Assembly: GCF_014698965.1 (NCBI RefSeq)
Contig: NZ_JACXAE010000060.1
Location: forward strand, 77,499 to 127,103
Direction: 5' to 3'
Length of the DNA stretch: 49,605 nt
From: Iningainema tapete BLCC-T55
GTDB taxonomy: Bacteria; Cyanobacteriota; Cyanobacteriia; Cyanobacteriales; Nostocaceae
A model generated the notes under the pieces. The model had not been told where the DNA came from. It was given only the letters and a program-made list of their open reading frames with translations, and made no database searches. Made by a program: the position numbers and the translations under genes. Below, in pieces: positions 42,853 through 49,605 of this stretch (positions within the stretch are counted from its first letter, which is position 1; every line of letters starts with the position of its first letter).

Positions 42853-43268
42853 TTACTTGTTCTCGTTAAATGTTATATTACCTGCTTGATTGATGTTAAG
42901 AATTTGCCCTACTTCTCCCCCAAAGACCTGAGTGAGGAACTGCCCAACGTTTTTGTCTTGAATCGTGTCTTGCACCAACCGTTTTAATTCCTGTGCAAAC
43001 TCTGGCTCAGCTTCTGCTTTTTCGGTCAAGATATCAGCTAAAGCCCTTTGGCGTCTCTCCTCTGAAGGTTTCTCTTCTAAGCGTTTGAGAGTCTGCTGAG
43101 CATAGTCGTCTTTGTCCAGACTGAACTTGTTGTGAATGGGGTTTGGTAGAGCTTCTTCATCTTGTCCCAGGCGTCTTCGCCAGCTTTCTGAAGCATCCCA
43201 TCACCTACTTTGGCTAGATACGGAACTAGCAGAGCTACAGTAGATGTAATAATTGGAGCAATATCCAT
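42853..43268 (-). pseudogene. Cyanobacterial helical protein, frameshifted
   Basis: From the ATG at 43268 the frame reads MDIAPIITSTVALLVPYLAK and DAWDKMKKLYQT, then leaves the family sequence near a CCCC run (about 43137-43142). In the shifted frame the family continues as KFSLDKDDYAQQTLKRLEEK, then QRALADILTEKAEAEPEFAQ and GGEVGQILNINQAGNITFNE to a TAA at 42853. The intact protein would be about 138 aa. Similar proteins are common in cyanobacteria, often next to conflict-type or peptidase genes, with unknown function. A sequencing or assembly error at the C-run is possible, since the two halves are otherwise perfect. Confidence 0.8.
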
Positions 43269-43417
43269 TGATACGTGTTTTTCCTCTTCAATAACAAATT
43301 TTTGCAAAACAATCAACTAATAATTAAGTATATACCCGGTTTACATATAATTCAACCAATGAAAATTTTTGCTAGTGTAAAGTAAAACATCTTCTCTAAC
43401 CCGCAAAAAACTTTTAT

Positions 43418-44608
43418 ATGAGGCTCTCTTATAGAACTGTATCAGCACTATTTAGCATAGTGATGATTTTGGTAGTAGTGGCTCTTCAGCCTCTGTTGGC
43501 TACAGCCCTACAATCGTTTGAGGTCAGTGATATTACTAAAAAAATCACAGTTAGTATAGAGGGCTACAATCCAGGGTCAGGAGTAATTATTGGTAAAAAG
43601 GACGACGTATATAAAGTTCTTACCGTATGGCATGTGATTGAAGGGAAAGGTGAATATAAGGTTCGGACTTACGATGATAAATTGTATAAAGTTAACAAAG
43701 ACCAAATCTGGCGTAAGCATGGAGTAGACATAGCAGTTTTAGAATTTAGAAGTAACCAAAGCTACCAAGTTGCTAAGATAGGAGACTCTAGTAGCTTAAA
43801 GGAGGGAATGACAGTCTTTTTTGCTGGTTATCCAGCAGTCGGACCGCTTAACTTAGGTCGAAATTATACATTTATTACTGCAAAAATTACTACTATCCCG
43901 AAAAGAGGATGGAACGGTTATAATCTGGGTTACGATAACTTTGCTATATCAGGTATGAGTGGTGGACCAGTTCTTAATGAGAATGCTGAACTGGTGGCTA
44001 TTCATGGAGCTACAGAAATTCGCACGCTGACAGGAGCATCTGGGAACTATGGTGTTTCAAGTGCAACTTTTAGAAACTGGGAACAAGAAGTTATCCTGGC
44101 ATCTCAGCGAAGTGTTACTCAGGATCAACCTCTTTCAGAGCAAGAGGTATCCTCTACCGCCGCACCGAGATTTCCGTCATTAAAGCTTAATAACAGTTCA
44201 ACTGCCTCTGTTAAATACATTTGGCATGCAAAGGGTGTCGTGACTGCGGGCTATGGTTGGCGCTACGGAAGAATGCACAAGGGTATTGATATTGCTAACT
44301 CCACAGGTACGCCAATTTATGCAGCGGCTGATGGTGTAGTTGAAAAGGCAGGATGGAACAACGATGGCTACGGCAACATTGTGGATATCCGCCATCCCGA
44401 TGGCATCATGACTCGCTATAGTCACATCAGTAAGATTCTGGTGCAGGTAGGTAAAAAGGTGGGCAAAGGTGAAACAATTGCTTTAATGGGTAGCACTGGG
44501 TTGAGTACCGGACCACACTTACACTTTGAGATTCGTACACCTTCACCCGTAGATGGTAGAGATATAAATGGTGCAGTAAATCCAATTGCGTACTTACCCA
44601 AAATATGA
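43418..44608 (+). CDS. Secreted trypsin-like serine protease fused to M23 metallopeptidase
   Basis: A 396-aa protein with an N-terminal signal/anchor (about 1-32). The trypsin-like domain (about 35-225) has an apparent triad of His72 (TVWHVIEG), Asp104 (GVDIAVL) and Ser181 (GMSGGPVL). A linker of about 40 residues leads to an M23/LytM peptidase (about 260-396) with zinc ligands His287 and Asp291 (HKGIDIA) and His367-Leu-His369 (GPHLHFE). M23 enzymes cut peptidoglycan cross-bridges, so this may be a cell-wall enzyme with a protein-cleaving partner. Both active sites look intact. The COP23 gene follows 133 nt downstream. Confidence 0.87.
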   Translation: MRLSYRTVSALFSIVMILVVVALQPLLATALQSFEVSDITKKITVSIEGYNPGSGVIIGKKDDVYKVLTVWHVIEGKGEYKVRTYDDKLYKVNKDQIWRKHGVDIAVLEFRSNQSYQVAKIGDSSSLKEGMTVFFAGYPAVGPLNLGRNYTFITAKITTIPKRGWNGYNLGYDNFAISGMSGGPVLNENAELVAIHGATEIRTLTGASGNYGVSSATFRNWEQEVILASQRSVTQDQPLSEQEVSSTAAPRFPSLKLNNSSTASVKYIWHAKGVVTAGYGWRYGRMHKGIDIANSTGTPIYAAADGVVEKAGWNNDGYGNIVDIRHPDGIMTRYSHISKILVQVGKKVGKGETIALMGSTGLSTGPHLHFEIRTPSPVDGRDINGAVNPIAYLPKI

Positions 44609-44741
44609 CAAGCATTCTGAAATTTCTGTCTGGCGAGGGATGAAAGGCTTTGTGACATCAAAAGAAATAATCTTAGTACTTTTACCCTTAAACATTGCTG
44701 AATTAGAAAATGTTGCTTCAAGATTTTAGCAGGATTGCAAG

Positions 44742-45341
44742 ATGACGGTAAATGCCAATACAAATTGCGCTAAGATATGTCGCATAACTGTGAAACTCTC
44801 TAAATTTGCTCATACTTTGCTTAAAGCTACGATTGTACTTGGAGTAGCAGCAAGTTTTCATGAACCTAGTATAGCTAGGAGTGAGAAGTTCTTTTGCGGA
44901 ACAGGAACTACTGACCAGGGAAAAACTGTACCTGCAACCATTGCTCGTACAAAGCGTGGTAATGAAATTCACATGATTTACTGGTTATCTGAGTACTTGA
45001 ACCATTCAGCTAACACACCAAAATTACGATGTAAAGAGGCTTCTCAAAGATTTCAAAAGTATTATGACAATGGTTGGCTCCAATATATTAGAACTGATAT
45101 CATCAATGAGATTGGTGTAATTTGTGTTGCTAGAACTAAAGGCAGTAAGTGTGCAAACTCAGACATCATTGTTACTCTTCCTGCTAAAGTCGATCGCTTT
45201 GAAGCACTTGGAACTTTATTGGATTTGCGCCGACTCGCTGCTGGAAGTCCCTTATATTTAACGGACCAGCTTATTACTTATGAAAATGGAGAAGCTTATA
45301 TTAACATTGATATCTTATTGAGCAGAGTTTCTTCTCCATAA
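44742..45341 (+). CDS. COP23 family protein
   Basis: The 199-aa protein has an N-terminal hydrophobic segment (about 25-45, a likely signal) and the COP23 domain: ATIARTKRGNEIHMIYW, LRCKEASQRFQKYYDNGWLQY, GVICVARTKGSKC and NSDIIVTLPAK. Four conserved cysteines (about 52, 98, 127, 136) probably pair as disulfides. COP23 (circadian oscillating protein) is a cyanobacterial periplasmic or membrane-associated family of unknown molecular role, often encoded next to trypsin-like peptidases, as here. The ATG at 44742 has a weak ribosome-binding site. Confidence 0.85.
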   Translation: MTVNANTNCAKICRITVKLSKFAHTLLKATIVLGVAASFHEPSIARSEKFFCGTGTTDQGKTVPATIARTKRGNEIHMIYWLSEYLNHSANTPKLRCKEASQRFQKYYDNGWLQYIRTDIINEIGVICVARTKGSKCANSDIIVTLPAKVDRFEALGTLLDLRRLAAGSPLYLTDQLITYENGEAYINIDILLSRVSSP

Positions 45342-45435
45342 GAGGCGATTGTAACGGTTTTTTCAAAGGTCAAGCCGGGACGCGATCGCGTCCCCTCACT
45401 CTTTCGTAATATTACTTAAATCCTTATCAGCCTCT

Positions 45436-45789
45436 TTATCTTCTTCCTCTTCCCCCAACCCTTTCGTATGCTTTGTCGTATGCAGGGTCGTGTAGACCAA
45501 AGCTTATTATTTCAACGCTTTTATTTTTTAGAGTATCAGTAATTTGGTAAACTAGGCGATAAACTTCCTCGTATCCTTCGACTTCGCGTTCTATTTCAAG
45601 TGCTCGCCATCCTTTTAACTCTCTTACTAAGTCGTGACTAGAAAATCCACAACAGCTATACGGATCTATTTCTAGGATAGGTATGAAGACTTGCCAGAAG
45701 TCGTCCTGCATTTCTTGAGACAGTTCTGGTAAGTCTTGTTTTTTAACCTGCGGATGAATTTTTATGTGAAATTTGGACGTTGTATCCAC
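45436..45789 (-). CDS. RelE/ParE-like toxin-fold protein
   Basis: A 117-aa protein with RelE-fold features: an N-terminal strand FHIKIHPQVKKQ, a helix, and then LVRELKGWRALEIER and VYRLVYQITD before a C-terminal VEIISFGLHD strand. Known RelE catalytic residues vary, so activity cannot be judged. It begins inside the end of the gene at 45743 (46-nt overlap), implying translation from the same transcript. The upstream long helical protein is in the antitoxin position. The C-terminal tail (GGRGRR) is basic. Confidence 0.7.
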   Translation of the reverse strand: MDTTSKFHIKIHPQVKKQDLPELSQEMQDDFWQVFIPILEIDPYSCCGFSSHDLVRELKGWRALEIEREVEGYEEVYRLVYQITDTLKNKSVEIISFGLHDPAYDKAYERVGGRGRR

Positions 45790-46606
45790 GTTTCTTTAGT
45801 CGTTCGTTAATCTGATCTATATTAATGGTTTTTCCTGGTTCTGATACAACAATCCATTCTGTTTCTTCAGTGTTTTTTATTCTTTCTATTGCTTTAGCTT
45901 CGGCACTTTTGCTGCTTAAGTACTGATATCGCTTTTTCCTTACTAACTCTAGAATAAATGTTGCGGCATATTTGATTCTGCTCCTATATTTTTCTTTGCT
46001 TGTTAATTCGTAAGTTTTTTCTGATGTTGCTGATAACAGTCCTGTTGCCAAATCTTCAACCATGCCTAGTGGAATATCTGGAAAGTTTTCTAGGCATTCC
46101 TCTAAAGCTTCTGCTAAGAATTCAACAGCTTCTGCCCAATTCTTGAATATGTCTTTATTTCCGTCTTTTTCAAGTTCCTTTCCAGCTTGGACAATTATAG
46201 CTAGAGTGTTTTGCATTTGCTCTAACTGTTTCCTTGCTGATACTAGTTTCTCTACGCAGGAAAGTATGATTTTGTCTAAGTCTTCAAATATTTTGTCTGG
46301 TAAAGGCTCTTCGTGTTTTTTTTGAAAGTCTCTGATTTCTCTGTTGATAAGTTTGACTTTATCTAAAACTAGGTCAATCTTATTAATTAGGTCTAATTCT
46401 TTTTTTTCACCAATTACAAATGCATCATTAATGATACATTGGATTTTTGTCAGGTCATTAACTACTTCTTTTGATAGAGAGTTTTCGCAAAACTGCCTGT
46501 CAAGCTCTACGCGAACTTGTTCTAACTGGTAGTGGATAACTTTACCCACCTTGCTTTCCAACGCTTTTGTGATTAATTCTCTATCTAGGACTACCACAGC
46601 ACTCAC
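45743..46606 (-). CDS. Long helical protein coupled to the RelE-like gene
   Basis: A 287-aa protein that is almost entirely helical, with charged segments (DLINKIDLVLDKVKLINREI, KLVSARKQLEQMQNTL) suggesting coiled coil. Residues 245-280 (EWIVVSEPGKTINIDQINERLKKRGYNVQI) form a small alpha/beta tail. I recognise no antitoxin DNA-binding domain. Its 46-nt overlap with the RelE-like gene suggests an operon. If it is the antitoxin it is unusually long; otherwise it may be an effector or sensor. Confidence 0.6.
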   Translation of the reverse strand: MSAVVVLDRELITKALESKVGKVIHYQLEQVRVELDRQFCENSLSKEVVNDLTKIQCIINDAFVIGEKKELDLINKIDLVLDKVKLINREIRDFQKKHEEPLPDKIFEDLDKIILSCVEKLVSARKQLEQMQNTLAIIVQAGKELEKDGNKDIFKNWAEAVEFLAEALEECLENFPDIPLGMVEDLATGLLSATSEKTYELTSKEKYRSRIKYAATFILELVRKKRYQYLSSKSAEAKAIERIKNTEETEWIVVSEPGKTINIDQINERLKKRGYNVQISHKNSSAG

Positions 46607-46722
46607 CTTAATCCCATTAATCTAATACGGATTGATAAAAATGTCAATCTGCTTCTATTAGCTAGATACAGGATGGGGCGATCTCCCCTCTAAGCTTAAC
46701 ACATCCGCTTAATTAAGTATAA

Positions 46723-46752
46723 TAGAAGGACGAACAGCCATTCGCCCTTCTA
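46723..46752. terminator. Hairpin downstream of tyrosinase 1
   Basis: TAGAAGGACGAA (46723-46734) pairs with TTCGCCCTTCTA (46741-46752) with one mismatch, just beyond the tyrosinase stop. A related GGGCGAAC hairpin lies after tyrosinase 2, so the stem may be a repeat used as a terminator. Confidence 0.6.
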
Positions 46753-46783
46753 CAGATTAGGCATTAAATTTTCATTGCACACT

Positions 46784-48199
46784 TCAAGTAGACGTTTTAG
46801 CGGCACCATTAAAAGTGTCATAGGTGTAGCCGTACTTTCGGAACTTCAAAGTGTCTTTTGGCGTGACAATATCATCTGGGGAAAAAGCAGGTACTAAGGA
46901 TAACAAATCTCCTTGAACCCAATTAGCTGGAGTAGATTCACCACCGTCCCAAGGCCACAATCTGTCGTTAAGATTCTCACCATAATGTCCACCCTCGGCA
47001 GGATAATAATCGCTACCCGCATGTCCATTTACTTGCCACTCAGCCCAGAGACGATCTACGTTGCTATGAATTAGCCAAAAAACTGGATCGTTGATGGAAC
47101 TAGCCAGCGCACCCATTGTACCTAAAGGTTCAGGACGACCTACAGCAGGATCAAAAGTGGCTCCACCGACAAAGCTATGAAAATAGTTGTGCTGAAAGAC
47201 TCCTGGCGTTGGTTGTTGAGTAGAACTATCTAGTTTGATAAATCCTTCTAAAGCTAGACGAAAATTTTTATAATCATCAATGGTTAAGAGTTGCTCCACA
47301 TCCTCACGGGGAACAGGGTAAGTATTTGTAGGCGGAACTTGCATAAAACGTAGGAGTACTTCACCAAACGGTTCTCCCGTTGTCTTGACATGTAAGGTTG
47401 GATTCAAAATCCATCCATTAGCAGCGGAAAAAGGACCGGACTGAACAGGTCCTCCTTGAACACTAACTACTGGGAGGTTAGGTGCTGCTTGACCATCAAA
47501 ACCAGACATCATCGAACCACTTGGAGCGTTACCGAAATCCGGGAAGTTAGGTGCTCCTTGACCGTCAAAACCGGACATCATCGAACCATTAGGAGCGTTA
47601 CCGAAATCGGGAATGTTGAGGGTTACTCCTTGACCATTTGGTCCCATGAAGTCATCAGCAAAGATAACTTCCAACGCTTTAGGGTCTGTCCAATCCCAGT
47701 ATGGAATTGTTACATTGGGATTTACTGATTGCAAAGCTTTCTCAAATCGGTATATAAACTCACGATGCCACGGTAGAAATACATCGCTTTCATGCGCACC
47801 ATCATGCCCAGCAGCAGGACCTTGAGCCGCCTCGTACATTAAACCCATTGCTGCCACATGCACCGCAACAAACTGGTCATAAATATTGATATTACTACCT
47901 TCTGGAACTGTATTTTTTAATGTCCGGATAGCATCAATAAAGGCATATTTCTCTTGTGCTGTAAGGTCAACTACGTTTTTTCTCACCTTGATTCGAGATG
48001 CCGGAATCTTTTTGCTAATGAGAAGGTTGTTGTTTGTGGGAGCAAGAACGGAATTAGCTTGATGTGAAGAATAACTGTCTTTGAGGATTTGATGAGATGC
48101 TTGTTCAACATTATAGGACATTGCTGGAGATCCGAATACGATCAGGGCAGCAACCATACTTGCAATCAATACTGTTTTGATTTTGCGGAATATTTTCAT
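46784..48199 (-). CDS. Exported tyrosinase (type-3 copper oxidase)
   Basis: A 471-aa precursor with an N-terminal signal peptide (about 1-28). Copper site A is formed by His114, His136 and His145 (HVAAMG, GHDGAHESDVFLPWHREF). Site B is His337, His341 and His378 (QHNYFHSFVGG, NDPVFWLIHSNVDRLW). Tyrosinases oxidise phenols to o-quinones; bacterial ones often need a helper protein, none of which is visible here. Between the copper sites is a tandem repeat of 23 residues (about 197-219 and 220-242, PDFGNAPNGSMMSGFDGQ). It may make pigments or crosslink extracellular sheath components. Copper delivery is unproven. It is one of two tandem copies. Confidence 0.88.
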   Translation of the reverse strand: MKIFRKIKTVLIASMVAALIVFGSPAMSYNVEQASHQILKDSYSSHQANSVLAPTNNNLLISKKIPASRIKVRKNVVDLTAQEKYAFIDAIRTLKNTVPEGSNINIYDQFVAVHVAAMGLMYEAAQGPAAGHDGAHESDVFLPWHREFIYRFEKALQSVNPNVTIPYWDWTDPKALEVIFADDFMGPNGQGVTLNIPDFGNAPNGSMMSGFDGQGAPNFPDFGNAPSGSMMSGFDGQAAPNLPVVSVQGGPVQSGPFSAANGWILNPTLHVKTTGEPFGEVLLRFMQVPPTNTYPVPREDVEQLLTIDDYKNFRLALEGFIKLDSSTQQPTPGVFQHNYFHSFVGGATFDPAVGRPEPLGTMGALASSINDPVFWLIHSNVDRLWAEWQVNGHAGSDYYPAEGGHYGENLNDRLWPWDGGESTPANWVQGDLLSLVPAFSPDDIVTPKDTLKFRKYGYTYDTFNGAAKTST

Positions 48200-48373
48200 A
48201 ATACATACGTAATTGTCTTGTCAAGATTTGAGCTTCTTCACAAGACTGATCTTTAATCTAGGTTGAACAAGTGATTATGTATACATTAGATACAATCATT
48301 CACATCGGCAATATAAAATCTTTTGGAAAAACCATCTATTTTTTAGTAAATAGTGCATAAGTCGCATAATACA

Positions 48374-48393
48374 AGGGCGAACAGTTGTTCACC
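48374..48393. repeat. Short inverted repeat downstream of tyrosinase 2
   Basis: GGGCGAAC and GTTCACCC form an 8-bp stem with one mismatch, related to the hairpin after tyrosinase 1. It is a common cyanobacterial repeat type and may serve as a terminator. Confidence 0.55.
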
Positions 48394-48404
48394 CCTACAA
48401 GTTA

Positions 48405-49531
48405 CTAGTTAAAATTCCATTGCCAATTCCAATTAGGTGTGTTAGCTGCACCGTTCAATGTGTCATAAGTGTAGCCGTACTTTCTCAACTCCAGAGTGTC
48501 TTTTGCTGTCACAATATCATTAGGTGAAAAACTAGGTAGTAATGATAACAAATCTCCGGAACCCCAATTTGCCGGAGTGGATTCACCACCGTCCCAAGGC
48601 CACAATCTGTCGTTGAGATTTTCTCCGTAATGTCCACCCTCGGCAGGATAATGATTGCTACCTGCATGTCCATGTTGCTGCCATTCAGCCCAGAGACGAT
48701 CCACATTGCTATGAATTAGCCAAAATACTGGATCGTTGATGGAAGTAGCAAGGTCAGCTAATGTACCTAGAGGTACGGGACGACCTACAGAAAAGTCAAA
48801 AGTAGCACCACCAACCAAGCTATGAGAATAGTTATGCAAATATACTCCAGGCTTTTGTTGTCCAGTAGTGCTATCTACTTTGAAAAATCCTTCTAAAGCT
48901 GGGCGAAAAGTTTCATATTTGTCAAAGGCGAGGACTTGCTCTATATCTTCTTTAGGAACAGGGTAATTATTTGTAGGCGGCACTTGCAAAAAGCGTAAGA
49001 TTTGGCTGCCAAATGATTCTCCTGATGACGACTTGAAATGTAACTCTGGGTTCGCAATCCATCCACTAGCTGCGGAAAAAGGTCCGGATTGAACTGGTCC
49101 TCCGTGAACAGCGATCGCCGGAATGTTAGGCTTGGCTCCTTGACTATTAACAAGCGACGGATCAAAACCACCAGGATTACCTGAACCTGGATTGGGGTTG
49201 AAACCATCAACAAGCGACATATCAGGAGGGCCACCTTGAGCGTTATCGAGCGGGACGTTGAGGGTTACTCCTTGACCATTTGGTCCCATAAAGTCATCAT
49301 TAAAAATAACGGACAATGCTTTAGGATCTGTCCAATCCCAGTAGGGAATCGTTACATTGGGGTTTACAGATTGCAAGGCTTTCTCAAATCTATAGACCAA
49401 CTCACGATGCCACGGTAACAATAGAGCGCTTTCATGGGCGCCATCATGCCCAGCAGCAGGACCTTGAGCACCGTCAAACATTAAACCCATTGCTCCTACA
49501 TGCACTGCAACAAACTGATCGTAGATATTTA
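48405..49531 (-). pseudogene. Second tyrosinase, 5' end lost
   Basis: A tandem paralogue of the tyrosinase at 46784, highly similar over its whole preserved length (GHDGAHESALLLPWHRELVY, WLIHSNVDRLWAEWQ). All six copper His positions can be found in the preserved part. At about 49531 the homology stops abruptly after LNIYDQFVAVHV. Beyond it lies sequence ending GAGTTTTTCAGCAAGCCC on the coding strand, with an in-frame TGA. About 104 residues, including signal peptide and start, are missing. A 366-aa fragment could start at the GTG at 49505 but would lack the export signal and part of the fold. The region between the copper sites has Pro/Gly-rich sequence in place of the 23-aa repeat. Confidence 0.8.
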
Positions 49532-49605
49532 GGGCTTGCTGAAAAACTCAATAAAAAGCCATAGGAGGATTAGTAAAATATTCAAGCAAGAGTTATAGAT
49601 AAAAT
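49532..49605. mobile_element. Probable insertion-sequence end, running off the window
   Basis: The junction begins GGGCTTGCTGAAAAACTCAA, which looks like a terminal inverted repeat of a cyanobacterial insertion sequence. Homology to the tyrosinase ends exactly here. No transposase is visible in the remaining 74 nt, so the element type is unknown. Confidence 0.6.

Overview
The window reads as chromosomal DNA of a filamentous, probably heterocyst-forming cyanobacterium. The evidence is the many GCGATCGC (HIP1) palindromes, cyanobacterial small dispersed repeats between and inside genes, a flavodiiron pair in flv3B-flv1B order, a COP23-family protein, DUF4058 and Uma2 proteins, and large modular NRPS genes. 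The genus cannot be fixed from this sequence. No rRNA, tRNA or CRISPR array was seen.

Layout. (1) 1-2.0 kb: a 38-bp tandem repeat, a DUF4058 gene broken by a dispersed repeat, a hicB-hicA toxin-antitoxin pair and a small DUF442-type phosphatase-like gene. (2) 2.1-8.6 kb, minus strand: a four-gene phosphorelay of GAF-kinase-REC, a giant REC-wHTH-HPt-REC-REC-GGDEF regulator, a triple-PAS kinase and a lone receiver, with overlaps or a 15-nt gap. (3) 9.0-12.7 kb: flavodiiron genes, one with canonical di-iron ligands (Flv3 type) and one without (Flv1 type), closed by a strong bidirectional hairpin. (4) 12.7-17.1 kb: a PIN toxin-antitoxin pair, a membrane protein of unknown function, a MATE exporter and a solitary ectoine synthase (ectC). 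(5) 17.4-28.4 kb: a two-protein NRPS line, C-A-T-C-A-T-C then A-T-TE. The third module is split between two genes that flank a broken Asp/Glu racemase. Module 2 has a textbook Leu code, and the first C domain has lost its catalytic His.

(6) 28.4-30.0 kb: a conserved protein of unknown function and an outer-membrane beta-barrel protein. (7) 30.4-38.4 kb: a tight six-gene operon of a Cys/His-motif small protein, an unknown 460-aa protein, a VWA protein, a Uma2 nuclease-like protein, a MoxR AAA+ ATPase and a large DUF5682-like protein. Low-complexity repeats have invaded two of its coding regions, including 13 copies of an 8-bp unit. This operon is the best candidate here for a little-described system. 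(8) 38.4-41.8 kb: small unknown genes, a Phd-like antitoxin with an unknown partner, an alpha/beta hydrolase and a small exported Arg/Asp-rich protein. (9) 41.9-46.6 kb: a one-TM PsbP-like protein, a frameshifted cyanobacterial gene, a secreted trypsin-M23 double peptidase, a COP23 protein, and a RelE-like gene with a long helical partner. (10) 46.8-49.6 kb: tandem exported tyrosinases. The second has lost its 5' end to what looks like an insertion-sequence terminus running off the window.

Two themes recur. Signalling, redox and secondary-metabolism genes sit among several toxin-antitoxin or conflict-type genes. Repeat DNA has also entered coding regions repeatedly: in frame in the NRPS, the giant regulator and the MoxR/VWA operon, but destructively in the DUF4058 gene.
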